Assembly (NCBI GenBank): GCA_004352715.1
Contig: SCFE01000035.1
Span: forward strand, 663,793 to 727,792
DNA from: Hofstenia miamia
Lineage: Eukaryota; Xenacoelomorpha; Acoela
Direction: 5' to 3'
DNA length: 64,000 bases
The position numbers were made by a program, and so were the translations under genes. The notes under the pieces were generated by a model that ran no database searches, was not told where the DNA came from, and saw only the letters and a program-made list of their open reading frames with translations. Each line of letters starts with the position of its first letter. Position 1 is the stretch's first letter. Shown one piece after another: positions 10,225-20,047 of the stretch.

Positions 10225-11302
10225 TTCATGTTTAATAATGAAATTTACCAAAGAATAGATGGCATGGCAATAGGTTTCCATTAGGACAATAAATGGCAAA
10301 TTTTGCCATGGATATGATAGAATCGAAATTCCATAACGAAAAATTTTCTTTTGCAAGCGCTATGTTGACGATATATTCGGCATTTTAACAACAAAGATTA
10401 AGCCCATCATTTTTCGCAGAAAATTAATCTCGAAATTAAAAATATCAAATTTACGATGGAAGAAGAAAAGAAAATTCAATCAACTTTTTAGATGTTGCAA
10501 TTAAAAAATATGATAGTAATTTAACATCAGAAGTATACATTAAAAAACAAATACAAGTTTATATATACCATTCACTTCCTATGGTAATTTAAAATTCAAG
10601 ACCAAATCAATAGTTTATTTGAAAGATTCATAAAAATATCATCGAATTTTCAACTATTAACAAAGGGCTTAGATGCATTGCTTTTTACATTCAAAGAAAA
10701 TGGCCATCCAAATAAAATGTTGAGAGAAATCTTATCTAAATGTTTAAGTTCAAGTTATGAAATAATGGACAACAATAGAAAGACAAACTATTGTATAGAT
10801 TATATATACTGGAAGTTACCGTACATTGAAGACAAACAACTTATTATTGAAAAAAGATTAAAAAAATCAATGCAAGTTTAACATAATCCAAAATTAGGCC
10901 TATTTTTACATCTTTACAAACGGATAATATATTTAAGAAAAAGATCTAATCTCAGAATGCTTAGCTTTATCCATCGTTTACAAATATACTTGTGACAGCT
11001 GTAACATGCTATACATTGGTGAAATTAAACGACATTTTGGTATTCACATTAAAGAACATCTCAACGGGTACCTTGAAACAGAAATATTCAATCACCATCA
11101 TGAATTAAAGAAAGAAAATTTTGAAATAACAATGAAAACAACACACACTAAGATCTTTGACGCTTTATTAATTAAACAGCATAACAAAGAAAACATCATG
11201 AATAAACAAGGACACTGCCCTAATCCAATATTGGGTGGCATATATTTTTGCTTAGTGCACACATTTGAGCCGATTTTTCTCTTGTGTTTTGGAAATATAT
11301 GA
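10223..11302 (+). pseudogene. Penelope-like element: RT (part) plus GIY-YIG endonuclease, decayed
   Basis: Penelope-like elements encode one protein with a reverse transcriptase related to telomerase and a C-terminal GIY-YIG nuclease. Across shifting plus-strand frames I read, in order: IDGMAIGF then PLG (RT finger/palm block, about 10249-10295); RYVDDIFGIL with the catalytic YVDD at 10361-10372; NFLDVAIKKYDSNLTSEVYI (about 10480-10545), the PLE thumb-side motif; FKENGHPNKML (10690-10722) and YWKLPYIEDKQ (10809-10841); and finally CDSCNMLYIGEIKRHFG followed by IKEHL (10991-11065), the GIY-YIG core preceded by a CxxC pair. The endonuclease frame is open from 11006 to 11302. At least four stops or frameshifts separate the blocks, so no functional protein remains. 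The 5' RT part is lost in the (TA)n tract. Confidence 0.85.
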
Positions 11303-11376
11303 ATATTTTGTTGATAATGCTACAAATTCTGCCTTAAAGTTGATGTCACACTCGAATTCTTCTAACAATGCATTTG

Positions 11377-11535
11377 CAGAGGTGATTATTTGGACATCAT
11401 TCTCGCTTTAGCTGCCTGGAAGTTTTCAGGGATCTCTCTTCAACGGATAAAATAGTGCCTTATCATCTCTATAAGTAGATTTGCGAGGATACCCTGTTTT
11501 CTTCAGCACCAATATTGTTCAATCCCTCTTAACTT
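11377..11535 (-). pseudogene. Tc1-like transposase fragment (second HTH region)
   Basis: On the minus strand I read KKTGYPRKSTYRDDKALF followed by PLKRDP with a stop soon after. This resembles the GRPRKTTxRDDRxLVRxxRRxP linker and HTH start of Tc1 transposases, including the GRPR-type AT-hook (here GYPRK). Neither the catalytic DDE part nor the terminal repeats were found nearby. The similarity is short, so the call is moderate. Confidence 0.45.
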
Positions 11536-11827
11536 TTGTTATAGGGCACTCAACAAAACTTCTTTTAACATTAGTGAACTTACTAATGGAGGTTAAGATT
11601 AAGCCTTAAGTATTTCTCAAAATAACAAATTTTCTAATCGATCCAGGAAGATATCAAAGCATCAGCTTAGAGGTAAATAAAATTAATGTTTTGGCAATGG
11701 GCACACTGTAAAATTGAATTTATTAACTTTTCAATCATTTAAGTAAACATTATTTTAGAATGCTGTCTCAATACTTCTGTCCAAAGAGAAAATTTAAGTC
11801 ACTACTATATTGTATTCAAACTGTTTT

Positions 11828-12299
11828 CTAGAAGTGCGAGGGGACAAATTTTTGTTATCTAACCTCATTAACCGATTATTGTACACAACTAAATCACTAA
11901 ACTATTTTAATTATTAAATTGTTAACTGTTTTAATACATTTGCATATATTATATATATATATATATATATATGATGTATGTATATATATGATTATATGAA
12001 GCATGTGTATATATGATGTATAATAAAGTATTGAATAATTTCTAGATTGTTCGTTATTTTATTATTTTCAGTTAACTACGAAATACTACGTTATCATAAT
12101 TTACGTCAATTGACGTCAACCGCGCTTCTAGTATATTAGGTCATAACTTTTTTGCGTGCTTTAGATTTTTCAGATTTTTAATAACTAATAAAATAAAAGT
12201 CACAAAATAACTGCACGAATGATCTTCTGCAAGACAAAAAATAATGAATATCTATATTGATAAATACGTCAATTGACGTAACAACGCTTCTAGTGTTAA
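11828..12299. mobile_element. possible piggyBac-like MITE ends with repeated palindrome
   Basis: Two sites carry the palindrome ACGTCAATTGACGT followed by AAC, two or three bases, then GCTTCTAGT (12102-12133 and 12265-12294). The second is followed directly by TTAA (12296-12299). Read on the minus strand this gives TTAA, CACTAGAAGCG, then GTCAATTGACG, the general look of a piggyBac terminus (TTAA target, C-C/A-C-TAGA start). A facing CTAGAAGTGCG lies at 11828-11838 but without a TTAA. Elements of this class are mobilised in trans by piggyBac transposases. The pairing of ends is uncertain. A (TA)n tract lies inside at 11947-11972. Confidence 0.35.
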
Positions 12300-14791
12300 C
12301 CACTCAGTTATATATGTCTTCTTCATTTTAAATCAGAGTTGCTATAGGCTTATGCTTTTTGAATACCAGAATGGTTAATCTTGCCAGTCTGTTGAATGAG
12401 GCCACTTTTTCTAAAACCCAAAAAATTTCGCTAACATCAAAAGACCAATTGTGATGTACACTTCCATTCAGCATATAGTTATTAAAATACATTGATTTGG
12501 TATTAGCCTTAAGCCCTATTCATACAAAGATAATTGAAATACTATGTATTTTTGAAATTTAATTAATAGATTTTCTCTGTACAAAAATAGGAAAATTATA
12601 CTTACATTAATTGATAACAATAATTTAAACAAAGAAGACATTAGGTCACATATTTCAGGTCAACCTGGGTTATGCTCATTAGCTTAACTAATAAGGTTAG
12701 TAGTTTTCAATAATGCTTTCCTCGTGAATGCTTCTTCATTTCTCATTGATTTGCATTGCAATAATATTCACTGTTCAAACAATTATATTCCATTTTAACG
12801 GAAATAATTACATTGCATTTCTTAACATACTTCTATAGATAAAAAATCAAAACAAATGGTGAATCCCTTTGTTATTTTCAAATTTTCATTTTTCTTTTAT
12901 AAAATTTACACACATATATAGTGTCGTAGCCAGACAATTCTAATGGTGGGTATGCTTAAAATTCTAAATTTCTTTACTACATCGATTAGAAAAATGTAAT
13001 TGGAACTATAATGTTAGTAAATTTGACTATAAAGTTGTGGCCCATTTTTAAGCAATACCTATTCTAAAATTTAGAGTTGTAAGTGAATGCTTCATGCGTG
13101 AATATAATGTTGTGCAAGTGAATTAGTTTGATATAAGCGTAATTGTAAGGATTTCTGCATCAAATTATCAAAATATTACACGAAATATTTCTTATGCAAA
13201 ATATTTTTGTCGCATGATGGCGTACGAAAATAGATTCTGCGTGTTATCTTAATGCATGGAATAAAAATATTTTTAAGTCGTTTCTAAATATTTCTGTACG
13301 ACGCATTGTACTGCTGGCTTTCTTCAAGGTATTATGATATCTCTCAGAATCTTATTTCGTAGGCCATTGCGAAGCAGAAATATTTTGCAGAAGGAAAGAT
13401 TTCATGTAATTTTAAAAGAATAAATATTAGTATTTATGAATGTTGCCCTTACTTGATGCTATGCTATTATTATATATATTATATATTATACTGTTAAGAA
13501 GTAAATAAATTCTGCCGATTCATTAAATTCTGTTCTGTCATGTCAGATGATAACTTGTTAACAATGACACATGTAAATGAAATGTCAAGCCAAAACTGAT
13601 ATGTTTGCAGTACCAGATTTTGTTACAATATAAAGGGCGTTGTAAGAGTATCTCTTTTTAAATTCTACTCTCTTGAGCCTTGTTTATTCCTTTTCCAATA
13701 ACATCTACTTTGTTTTAGCTCTACATTGAAGAGATTCTTTACAAAATTCATTTAAAATCTTTCTTAGGTAAAAGTTTGTTATTAGTGAACTTGGTGTATT
13801 GACAGCAAAGTTTACAAATGAGAATACTTTGCTTCATTTATCTGAGGAAGTTCTTATATTATATCAAAATGAGACTAAAATTGGTTGCTTTTTGTGAGCA
13901 TTTTGAAGGAAGAATTCATAATAGGTTTTTTAATTTTCAATCATATGAACATTTTTGGAAGGCCAAGAAATTTCAAATTTTCAAGATTTTGTTGAAAAAC
14001 TGTCCTAAAATTTAATAAATCAGTTATTTAGCTGTCTATTTCAAAAACCTTTGTGATTAGGCAAAGAGAAGATTGAATTTTTTATCAGTATATAAAATTC
14101 ACGGCATCGATAATGCATGTCTAATTCGTGCATTTTAGCTCACTATTTTTCATGTAAACATATAAAACGTCATTTTCTGAACACCTCACAACAAATTAAC
14201 TTTTTAAATTTCTAGATCTTATTGGCACACTGTGGATATTTGATTCTAATGTACACGTAGTTTTGGTTATTGTATTAATATTTCCAAAACAATTTTTGCT
14301 TTATTTTAAATTTTGTATCATTTTATAGAATGATCATGAAATTTACCAAATACTACTAACATTTAAAATGTCTATGTTGTTCACTTAAAAGTCTTTTCTC
14401 CAAAATGTTTTATTTTTTTTAGGTTTTTTGATAAATCATAATTTATTTTAGAAACTAATGCTCAGAGAAAGGACTGATATGTTTTCCTAAGTCATTGTTA
14501 CCACATTTCTAACATCAACCTTCAAGAATATTAGAAATTTTGAAAATACTCGGAAATTGGCACATCTATGAGTAAATTTACTACGCCGTTCTGGTGAAAA
14601 CGTGTGACAAAACATTGTTCCTAGTCTGAAATACGTGAAACTCTTAACTATCAAATAATTTTCAAATTCTCCCCATACCTAAAGTTCAAACGATGAAATG
14701 GGCAAATCTTAAGCTATTTTATGCTCTGTAGACACACCACCAAACTCCACTGAGGCCGTGCACAAAAATCCGAGATCGCGGTGCCATAGGC
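12300..14791. other. non-coding stretch inside the duplication
   Basis: No coding pattern recognised. One hAT-like end, TAGTGTCGTAGCCAG, starts at 12919 and could pair with the CCACTG end at 16403, but the flanking 8-mers do not match, so I leave it unassigned. The rest is AT-rich DNA. Confidence 0.45.
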
Positions 14792-16403
14792 CAGTGGCGC
14801 AACCAGCCATAAATTTCGGGTGGGGCATATTTAGTGTTGATTATAATTAAATTTTCCTTCATTAATTTGTTTTAACTTAGGTATACTAAATTTCTTTGCG
14901 CAGGTTCTAAGTGCCACTTTAAGTCATTATCACCAGGTTGCAGTCTTAGTCGTAAACATTGTCTAAGGTTTCCATCATTTTCCGTCGGCTCTTCAATAAA
15001 TAACAGTGATCCCCCATCTCTGTGACCCCTTAAGGCTAAACCTTGTTTACCACAATGTAAAATAGTTTCGATTATAGGAATGAGCCTTCGTCGGTTTTCT
15101 TCTACTTGTTTTTTCCAACATCAACTGTTTGGCCCTCTACATCTATGATAAAATCTTCAGCTATCGCAATACAATTCTTATGGTATCTTGTATTTGAATG
15201 CCTTGAGCAGTGACTTTTGAGACCTTTATATTTTTTCAATAGCCGATTTACAAAAATTCCAGGATTTTCATGTTTACCTTTTCCGACTTATACATTTTCA
15301 GTCACAAATAGAACACAATACCGGCAGAATGCACCTTGTCTACAGTGACTCCATGCCAACCACGGACTGAAATCGTTCAGGTATGAGTGCTTAAAACGGC
15401 GACTACTTTTGCCTTGAATCACTACTGGAAAAATATACGGGTGCCAACAGTTCGTGAGGACATTGTATTTCTCTTCCTGTGAAGTGATCCTTTCACAAAA
15501 AAGACCAATGTCCCATTGCAACAGTTCAGTAGGAACAACACTCAACGATGATAATGTGGATAGTTCAGGCTCGGTAGTACATGAAGATGTGCAAGGTGTA
15601 GGTTGAATGGCAACAGTTGATAGTGATGGCTCTAGATTGGTAATTTCTTCATCAGAATCTTTACCTTCCATTTTTCTTGTCTTTGTAAAAAACGAATCAA
15701 TTGACGATTGTTTTCACATGCTTGATGATATTCTATAAAAAATATAGGAGTTTAAAAATAGTATAATTACTGTCATCAATAAAATCAAACCTATTACAGT
15801 CGAATAGCATTTATAGATATTTTCATATTAAAGTTAACGGTGGTTGTTACTCAAATATATAATTAGTATCAGCTTAAACATTTCAAAAATAGAAATTAAT
15901 ATTTATTTTTGGTCAACCGGTATGTTTGAGGGTTACTTTATTAATCAATACCAATTCATTTGGAGTAAAAAATAGATAGATAAAATTTCTAGATACAACA
16001 TTGAAAAACATCATCTCATTACTAAAATTGATTATATATTGAATCAAAAAATTTCGGGAGGGGCAAATGCACCTTAGGTGTAGGCACCCAGACACCAGCA
16101 AATTCACGCAATTGCGTGGTTTAATGGTTCCCAAAAGTAGAGAAGAGAATTTGCTATTTTGCGGTGTTCTCAGAGATTTTAGATGCCCCGTATTAGTTTG
16201 TGAATAAGCCATTGAAGTTGGTAAAAATTAACTTGGATGTATTTAGGTTAAACTATCATCAAAAATTAATATTTCATTTTTCATAATCAATAAAATGTTT
16301 GCATTTTGAAATTTTAAATGATTGTAAGGGCACCGATAGAATTAGGATGAAATTTTCAGCACATGTCCATCTTTGGTTTGCATACTCCTCGGCTACACCA
16401 CTG
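14792..16403 (-). mobile_element. internally deleted hAT element (N-terminal half kept)
   Basis: The left end reads CAGTGGCGCAACCAGC at 14792. The right end, read inward on the minus strand from 16403, is CAGTGGTGTAGCCGAG. These are imperfect TIRs with the CAGTGG start typical of many animal hAT elements. The element is 1612 bp long and holds a minus-strand transposase whose catalytic and dimerisation parts are missing. The flanking 8-mers (CCATAGGC and ATATCATA) do not match, so the TSD has decayed or one end is wrongly chosen. The second copy is at 49453-51064. Confidence 0.55.
14872..15719 (-). pseudogene. hAT transposase N-terminal half: TTF-type zinc finger and LRGHRD block
   Basis: Reading the minus strand, KQSSIDSFFTKTRK is the short basic/aromatic start typical of these hAT proteins. 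It is preceded by ATG then TGA, so the native start is broken. The open part (15671 to 15288) is an acidic Ser/Thr-rich linker, then DIGLFCERI, then FKHSYLNDFSPWLAWSHCRQ and GAFCRYCVLF, the TTF-type zinc finger that binds transposon ends. A stop follows, then NPGIFVNRLLKKYKGLKSHC, HKNCIAIAEDF, one frameshift, and IETILHCGKQGLALRGHRD, a signature of ZMYM1-like hAT transposases. The frame ends at 14872, just inside the left TIR. The DDE core and dimerisation domain are absent, so this is the complement of the half kept at 5690-6628. Confidence 0.8.
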
Positions 16404-18519
16404 ATATCATAATAACTGTTAATGCTAAAAAAGTGATAGAAAAATGTTCCTACGGATTTCTCCAAATTCTGCTAGCTTGTCTATACGATTGGAAAGTAGC
16501 TCCCTATTTTACAATGTATACAGTTTATTCAAAAGCTGTAATATATATCTCCATCGTTATGTGTATGTTACATTAATCCATGGCAACTCAATTACGGTTC
16601 TCGATTAATCTTCAGATTTTTTGAATTTGTTAAAAATTTCAAAACTCTAACAAACAAAAACAATACTCCTTGACGAAGAAAATAATTAATAAATTTATTG
16701 TTCTGCCAAATTTAAAAAATAGTGTATCACTGCCGAACGTTATTAATGAACATAATTGAAGAAGACATTTATGGAAATGACAAGAGTTGATTGTAAAAAA
16801 ATAACAGAAGAATAAAACTTAATAAACTGTAGAAAGCATACATCAATTATTTTATAAAAAATTTATTTAGGTTTTTAAAATTTATAATTTTTTTTAAGCA
16901 AATTTTTAAAATATCTCTAAATAATACAAATACTCAGCTAAACTCTGTATTTTAGGACTTAAAGGTTCAAGACTTCTAATTAATTGAATGTAATTGTTGT
17001 GTGTAAAATTTACATTTAGAAGATAATATGCTATAATTAAATGTTTAGTTTGTAGTAATTCTATTCTCTAAGATTTCAAGTTTTTAGATTTTTGATATGG
17101 TAGTTTGCTGGCTTTGTATGTAGATAGCGAAGAAATTGCTGGATCTTATGAAAATTGAAGAATCATTCTCAATATTGCTAAAAATGTATCGGGGTTTAAT
17201 GATATTATCGTTTTCCCAGACAAAAATGAAACACTTCAAGTCAAATAATGCAGAATTAAATTGGTAGCATTACAGCAAATTCACACTCAATCTCAGCAAT
17301 CTATACTTAAGGATTGCTAATAAAAATATTTTAACAACTAACCTAGAAACTACGAAACATTAATATATTAATATAATAATATTTTAGAATCCACAAAAGA
17401 CTGTTGTGAAATTATTATCAAATTTGATTAATTACTTGTCGTGTTGTTTATGCTAATTAATGCCAGTTAGTAGAATATTATTATAAAAATTTAGTATGAC
17501 GCAGCGATATTATGTCATAGTCAAAACTAATCGAATTGGTTGTTTTTTTTAATTTTGAATAATATTAAATCTGTTCCTGCTATTAACATTTAGTGCCTTC
17601 ATTAGATTATCAAACTGATTTGATTTTTTTCTCAATTGTACTTGTCAATAGAAAGTTTTTCCAATTTAGAATTTTCATGAAAATGAGGAATACAAACAAT
17701 TTGAAATAATTATACACTCGAGACTTATGGTACAAATATGAAATGATTGTATCCCCCTTTTGAGATGAGATTTCCGTAGCCTTCCTCATTGAAAATCTAT
17801 AGCAATAATTATTTTGCCCGTTGTAATGCATGTAAATCACACTCTCATACAACATTGTGACTTATCCGTGGGAGGCGTTTTGGTATTCACCACAAGGCCG
17901 GCAGTATGACATGGAAACAATATCAACAAACAGGTTCTCATCTTAAAAACTATCAAAGGAGTTAGAGATATTTTTATCAACTTTCTTATTCATAATGTGT
18001 TAAAATTTTAATAAAAAAAGAGCTTCCAGATTGTTCTGCAAGAATAATGCAATGAACCTTTAATCATATTCTATGCACAGCAATGAAGTCTGTTCTGTGC
18101 AAATTTGTGAACTCCTCGCAAGCCCAGCGTCAATTGCAATAGGCCAATGATAATTGAGAAGAGCAGTAAATGGATGTATATTTGCTTTATATACACATGT
18201 ACATGAAATAGCAATTGGAAAGCAAGATAATGCTCCACAGTATGTCAGGATATTGGCTGGTGATGAATCATGACACATGCGCTTTTGTGAGAATAAAAAC
18301 CTCCACACAAGTGCAATGATATGATCTGATTGATCATGTTTACAATGTGGCGTGCATCATGGATTGTACAAAAGCGAAATTATTGTGCGGTCATGGTAGA
18401 CTATCAGTTGGCAATGCATTAGACAGTTTCTGAGCAATGGAATGAGGGTCTTACCATGTCCACAGAAATCCTACCAATTTCAATCAAAGTCTTATGGGTC
18501 ATCATCAAATGAGATTGAA

Positions 18520-18526
<7 letters not shown>
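16404..18526. other. non-coding right part of the duplication
   Basis: AT-rich DNA with no recognisable gene or transposon end. It includes runs with long A/T homopolymers around 16850-16910. The last 100 bp hold the only differences from the second copy. Confidence 0.45.
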
Positions 18527-18556
<30 letters not shown>

Positions 18557-18570
18557 AATATATATATATA

Positions 18571-19570
18571 NNNNNNNNNNNNNNNNNNNNNNNNNNNNNN
18601 NNNNNNNNNNNNNNNNNNNNNNNNNNNNNNNNNNNNNNNNNNNNNNNNNNNNNNNNNNNNNNNNNNNNNNNNNNNNNNNNNNNNNNNNNNNNNNNNNNNN
18701 NNNNNNNNNNNNNNNNNNNNNNNNNNNNNNNNNNNNNNNNNNNNNNNNNNNNNNNNNNNNNNNNNNNNNNNNNNNNNNNNNNNNNNNNNNNNNNNNNNNN
18801 NNNNNNNNNNNNNNNNNNNNNNNNNNNNNNNNNNNNNNNNNNNNNNNNNNNNNNNNNNNNNNNNNNNNNNNNNNNNNNNNNNNNNNNNNNNNNNNNNNNN
18901 NNNNNNNNNNNNNNNNNNNNNNNNNNNNNNNNNNNNNNNNNNNNNNNNNNNNNNNNNNNNNNNNNNNNNNNNNNNNNNNNNNNNNNNNNNNNNNNNNNNN
19001 NNNNNNNNNNNNNNNNNNNNNNNNNNNNNNNNNNNNNNNNNNNNNNNNNNNNNNNNNNNNNNNNNNNNNNNNNNNNNNNNNNNNNNNNNNNNNNNNNNNN
19101 NNNNNNNNNNNNNNNNNNNNNNNNNNNNNNNNNNNNNNNNNNNNNNNNNNNNNNNNNNNNNNNNNNNNNNNNNNNNNNNNNNNNNNNNNNNNNNNNNNNN
19201 NNNNNNNNNNNNNNNNNNNNNNNNNNNNNNNNNNNNNNNNNNNNNNNNNNNNNNNNNNNNNNNNNNNNNNNNNNNNNNNNNNNNNNNNNNNNNNNNNNNN
19301 NNNNNNNNNNNNNNNNNNNNNNNNNNNNNNNNNNNNNNNNNNNNNNNNNNNNNNNNNNNNNNNNNNNNNNNNNNNNNNNNNNNNNNNNNNNNNNNNNNNN
19401 NNNNNNNNNNNNNNNNNNNNNNNNNNNNNNNNNNNNNNNNNNNNNNNNNNNNNNNNNNNNNNNNNNNNNNNNNNNNNNNNNNNNNNNNNNNNNNNNNNNN
19501 NNNNNNNNNNNNNNNNNNNNNNNNNNNNNNNNNNNNNNNNNNNNNNNNNNNNNNNNNNNNNNNNNNNNNN
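18571..19570. other. assembly gap, 1000 N
   Basis: Exactly 1000 unknown bases, preceded by a (TA)n tract (18527-18570) and followed by a Tc1-like transposase start. The round number implies a placeholder rather than a measured distance. Open frames that run through it are artefacts. Confidence 0.98.
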
Positions 19571-19725
19571 TTGTTTTTGAGCCCTTCACCTCTATTATGC
19601 TTAGAAATGATATTTTTAATGGCACATCTGCTGATTCTTAATTCTCTGGATATCTCGCGTTGAGATTTGCCTTGTTCATGGAACTCAACAGTCAAGGCTC
19701 TCTTAGTCAATGAAATAGTAGGCAT
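19571..19725 (-). CDS. Tc1-like transposase, N-terminal 51 residues (cut by gap)
   Basis: Starts at ATG 19725-19723 and is open for 51 residues up to the gap. The segment KRALTVEFHEQGKSQREISR then ELRISRCAIKNIISK is the first helix-turn-helix of Tc1 transposases (pattern: xxxxxxxGKSxREIAxxLxISxxTVxxIIxK). This paired-like domain binds the repeats inside the transposon ends. No stop or frameshift is present in the visible part, unlike every other transposase in the window, so this may be one of the younger insertions. The catalytic DDE domain would lie in the 1000-N gap and cannot be judged. Confidence 0.75.
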
Positions 19726-20047
19726 TCTAAAGAGAAAATGAACCTAAACATTTTAACCATTCCATACATTGAAAGCTTACCGAAAATAATTGTCGATAAA
19801 GCAGAATTGTCAAGAATCAGCCAATTAAATAAGTGGTCTAAAATAGACGATCGACGTAATTTATATACAATGTGTCTGTTTGTTGTGTCCCCAAATAATT
19901 TTGAAACTCTGACACACACACAAACACAGTGAAGACTCCTACATAAAAACATATTTTTTAATTTCTTCAGATATATTGTTCCTAATCGTTTGAATGCTCA
20001 AAATAAATATATTTTTAGGTGGACTAAAATAGATGACCGACACTGTA
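19571..20047 (-). mobile_element. Tc1-like transposon, left end with IR/DR structure
   Basis: The element end is at 20047: read on the minus strand it starts TACAGTGTCGGTCATC, the TA plus CAGT beginning usual for Tc1 family ends. The motif GTGGACTAAAATAGATGACC (20019-20038) has a second copy in the same orientation, GTGGTCTAAAATAGACGATC, at 19833-19852. The two differ at 3 of 23 positions, with starts 186 bp apart. Paired direct repeats inside one long inverted repeat define the IR/DR group of Tc1 elements such as Sleeping Beauty, in which transposase binds both sites. The opposite end lies in the gap. Confidence 0.8.

Larger units (their letters stand above)
10223..18526 (+). repeat. 8.3-kb segmental duplication, copy 1
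   Basis: This block matches 44884-53188 in direct orientation at a constant offset of 34661. Every stretch that I compared was identical, including all translated frames and low-complexity runs. The only differences found are three 1-base indels in the last 100 bp (GAGGGTC/GAGGGGTC near 18448, AATCC/AATC near 18470, CATCAAATG/CATCAAAATG near 18508). The left border is a (TA)n tract in both copies, and the right border is just before a 1000-N gap in both. This is either a very recent duplication or an assembly artefact. Confidence 0.9.

Noticed and set aside
10138-10356. Open frame with an Ile-Tyr repeat (also 44817, 41356, 58214, 58362, 63742)
   Set aside because: Translation of (TA)n microsatellites, not proteins.
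15913-16212. 99-residue minus-strand frame inside the hAT element, duplicated at 50574
   Set aside because: No domain pattern; it lies in the 5' non-coding part of the element and its composition looks random.
14784-16411. Target-site duplication for the 14792-16403 hAT element
   Set aside because: CCATAGGC and ATATCATA do not match; the alternative left end at 12919 does not match either.
18492-19725. Long open frames across 18.5-19.7 kb, and similar ones at 53.2-54.4 kb and 60.5-61.9 kb
   Set aside because: They are open only because they run through 1000 N. Only the 51 residues at 19571-19725 have support.
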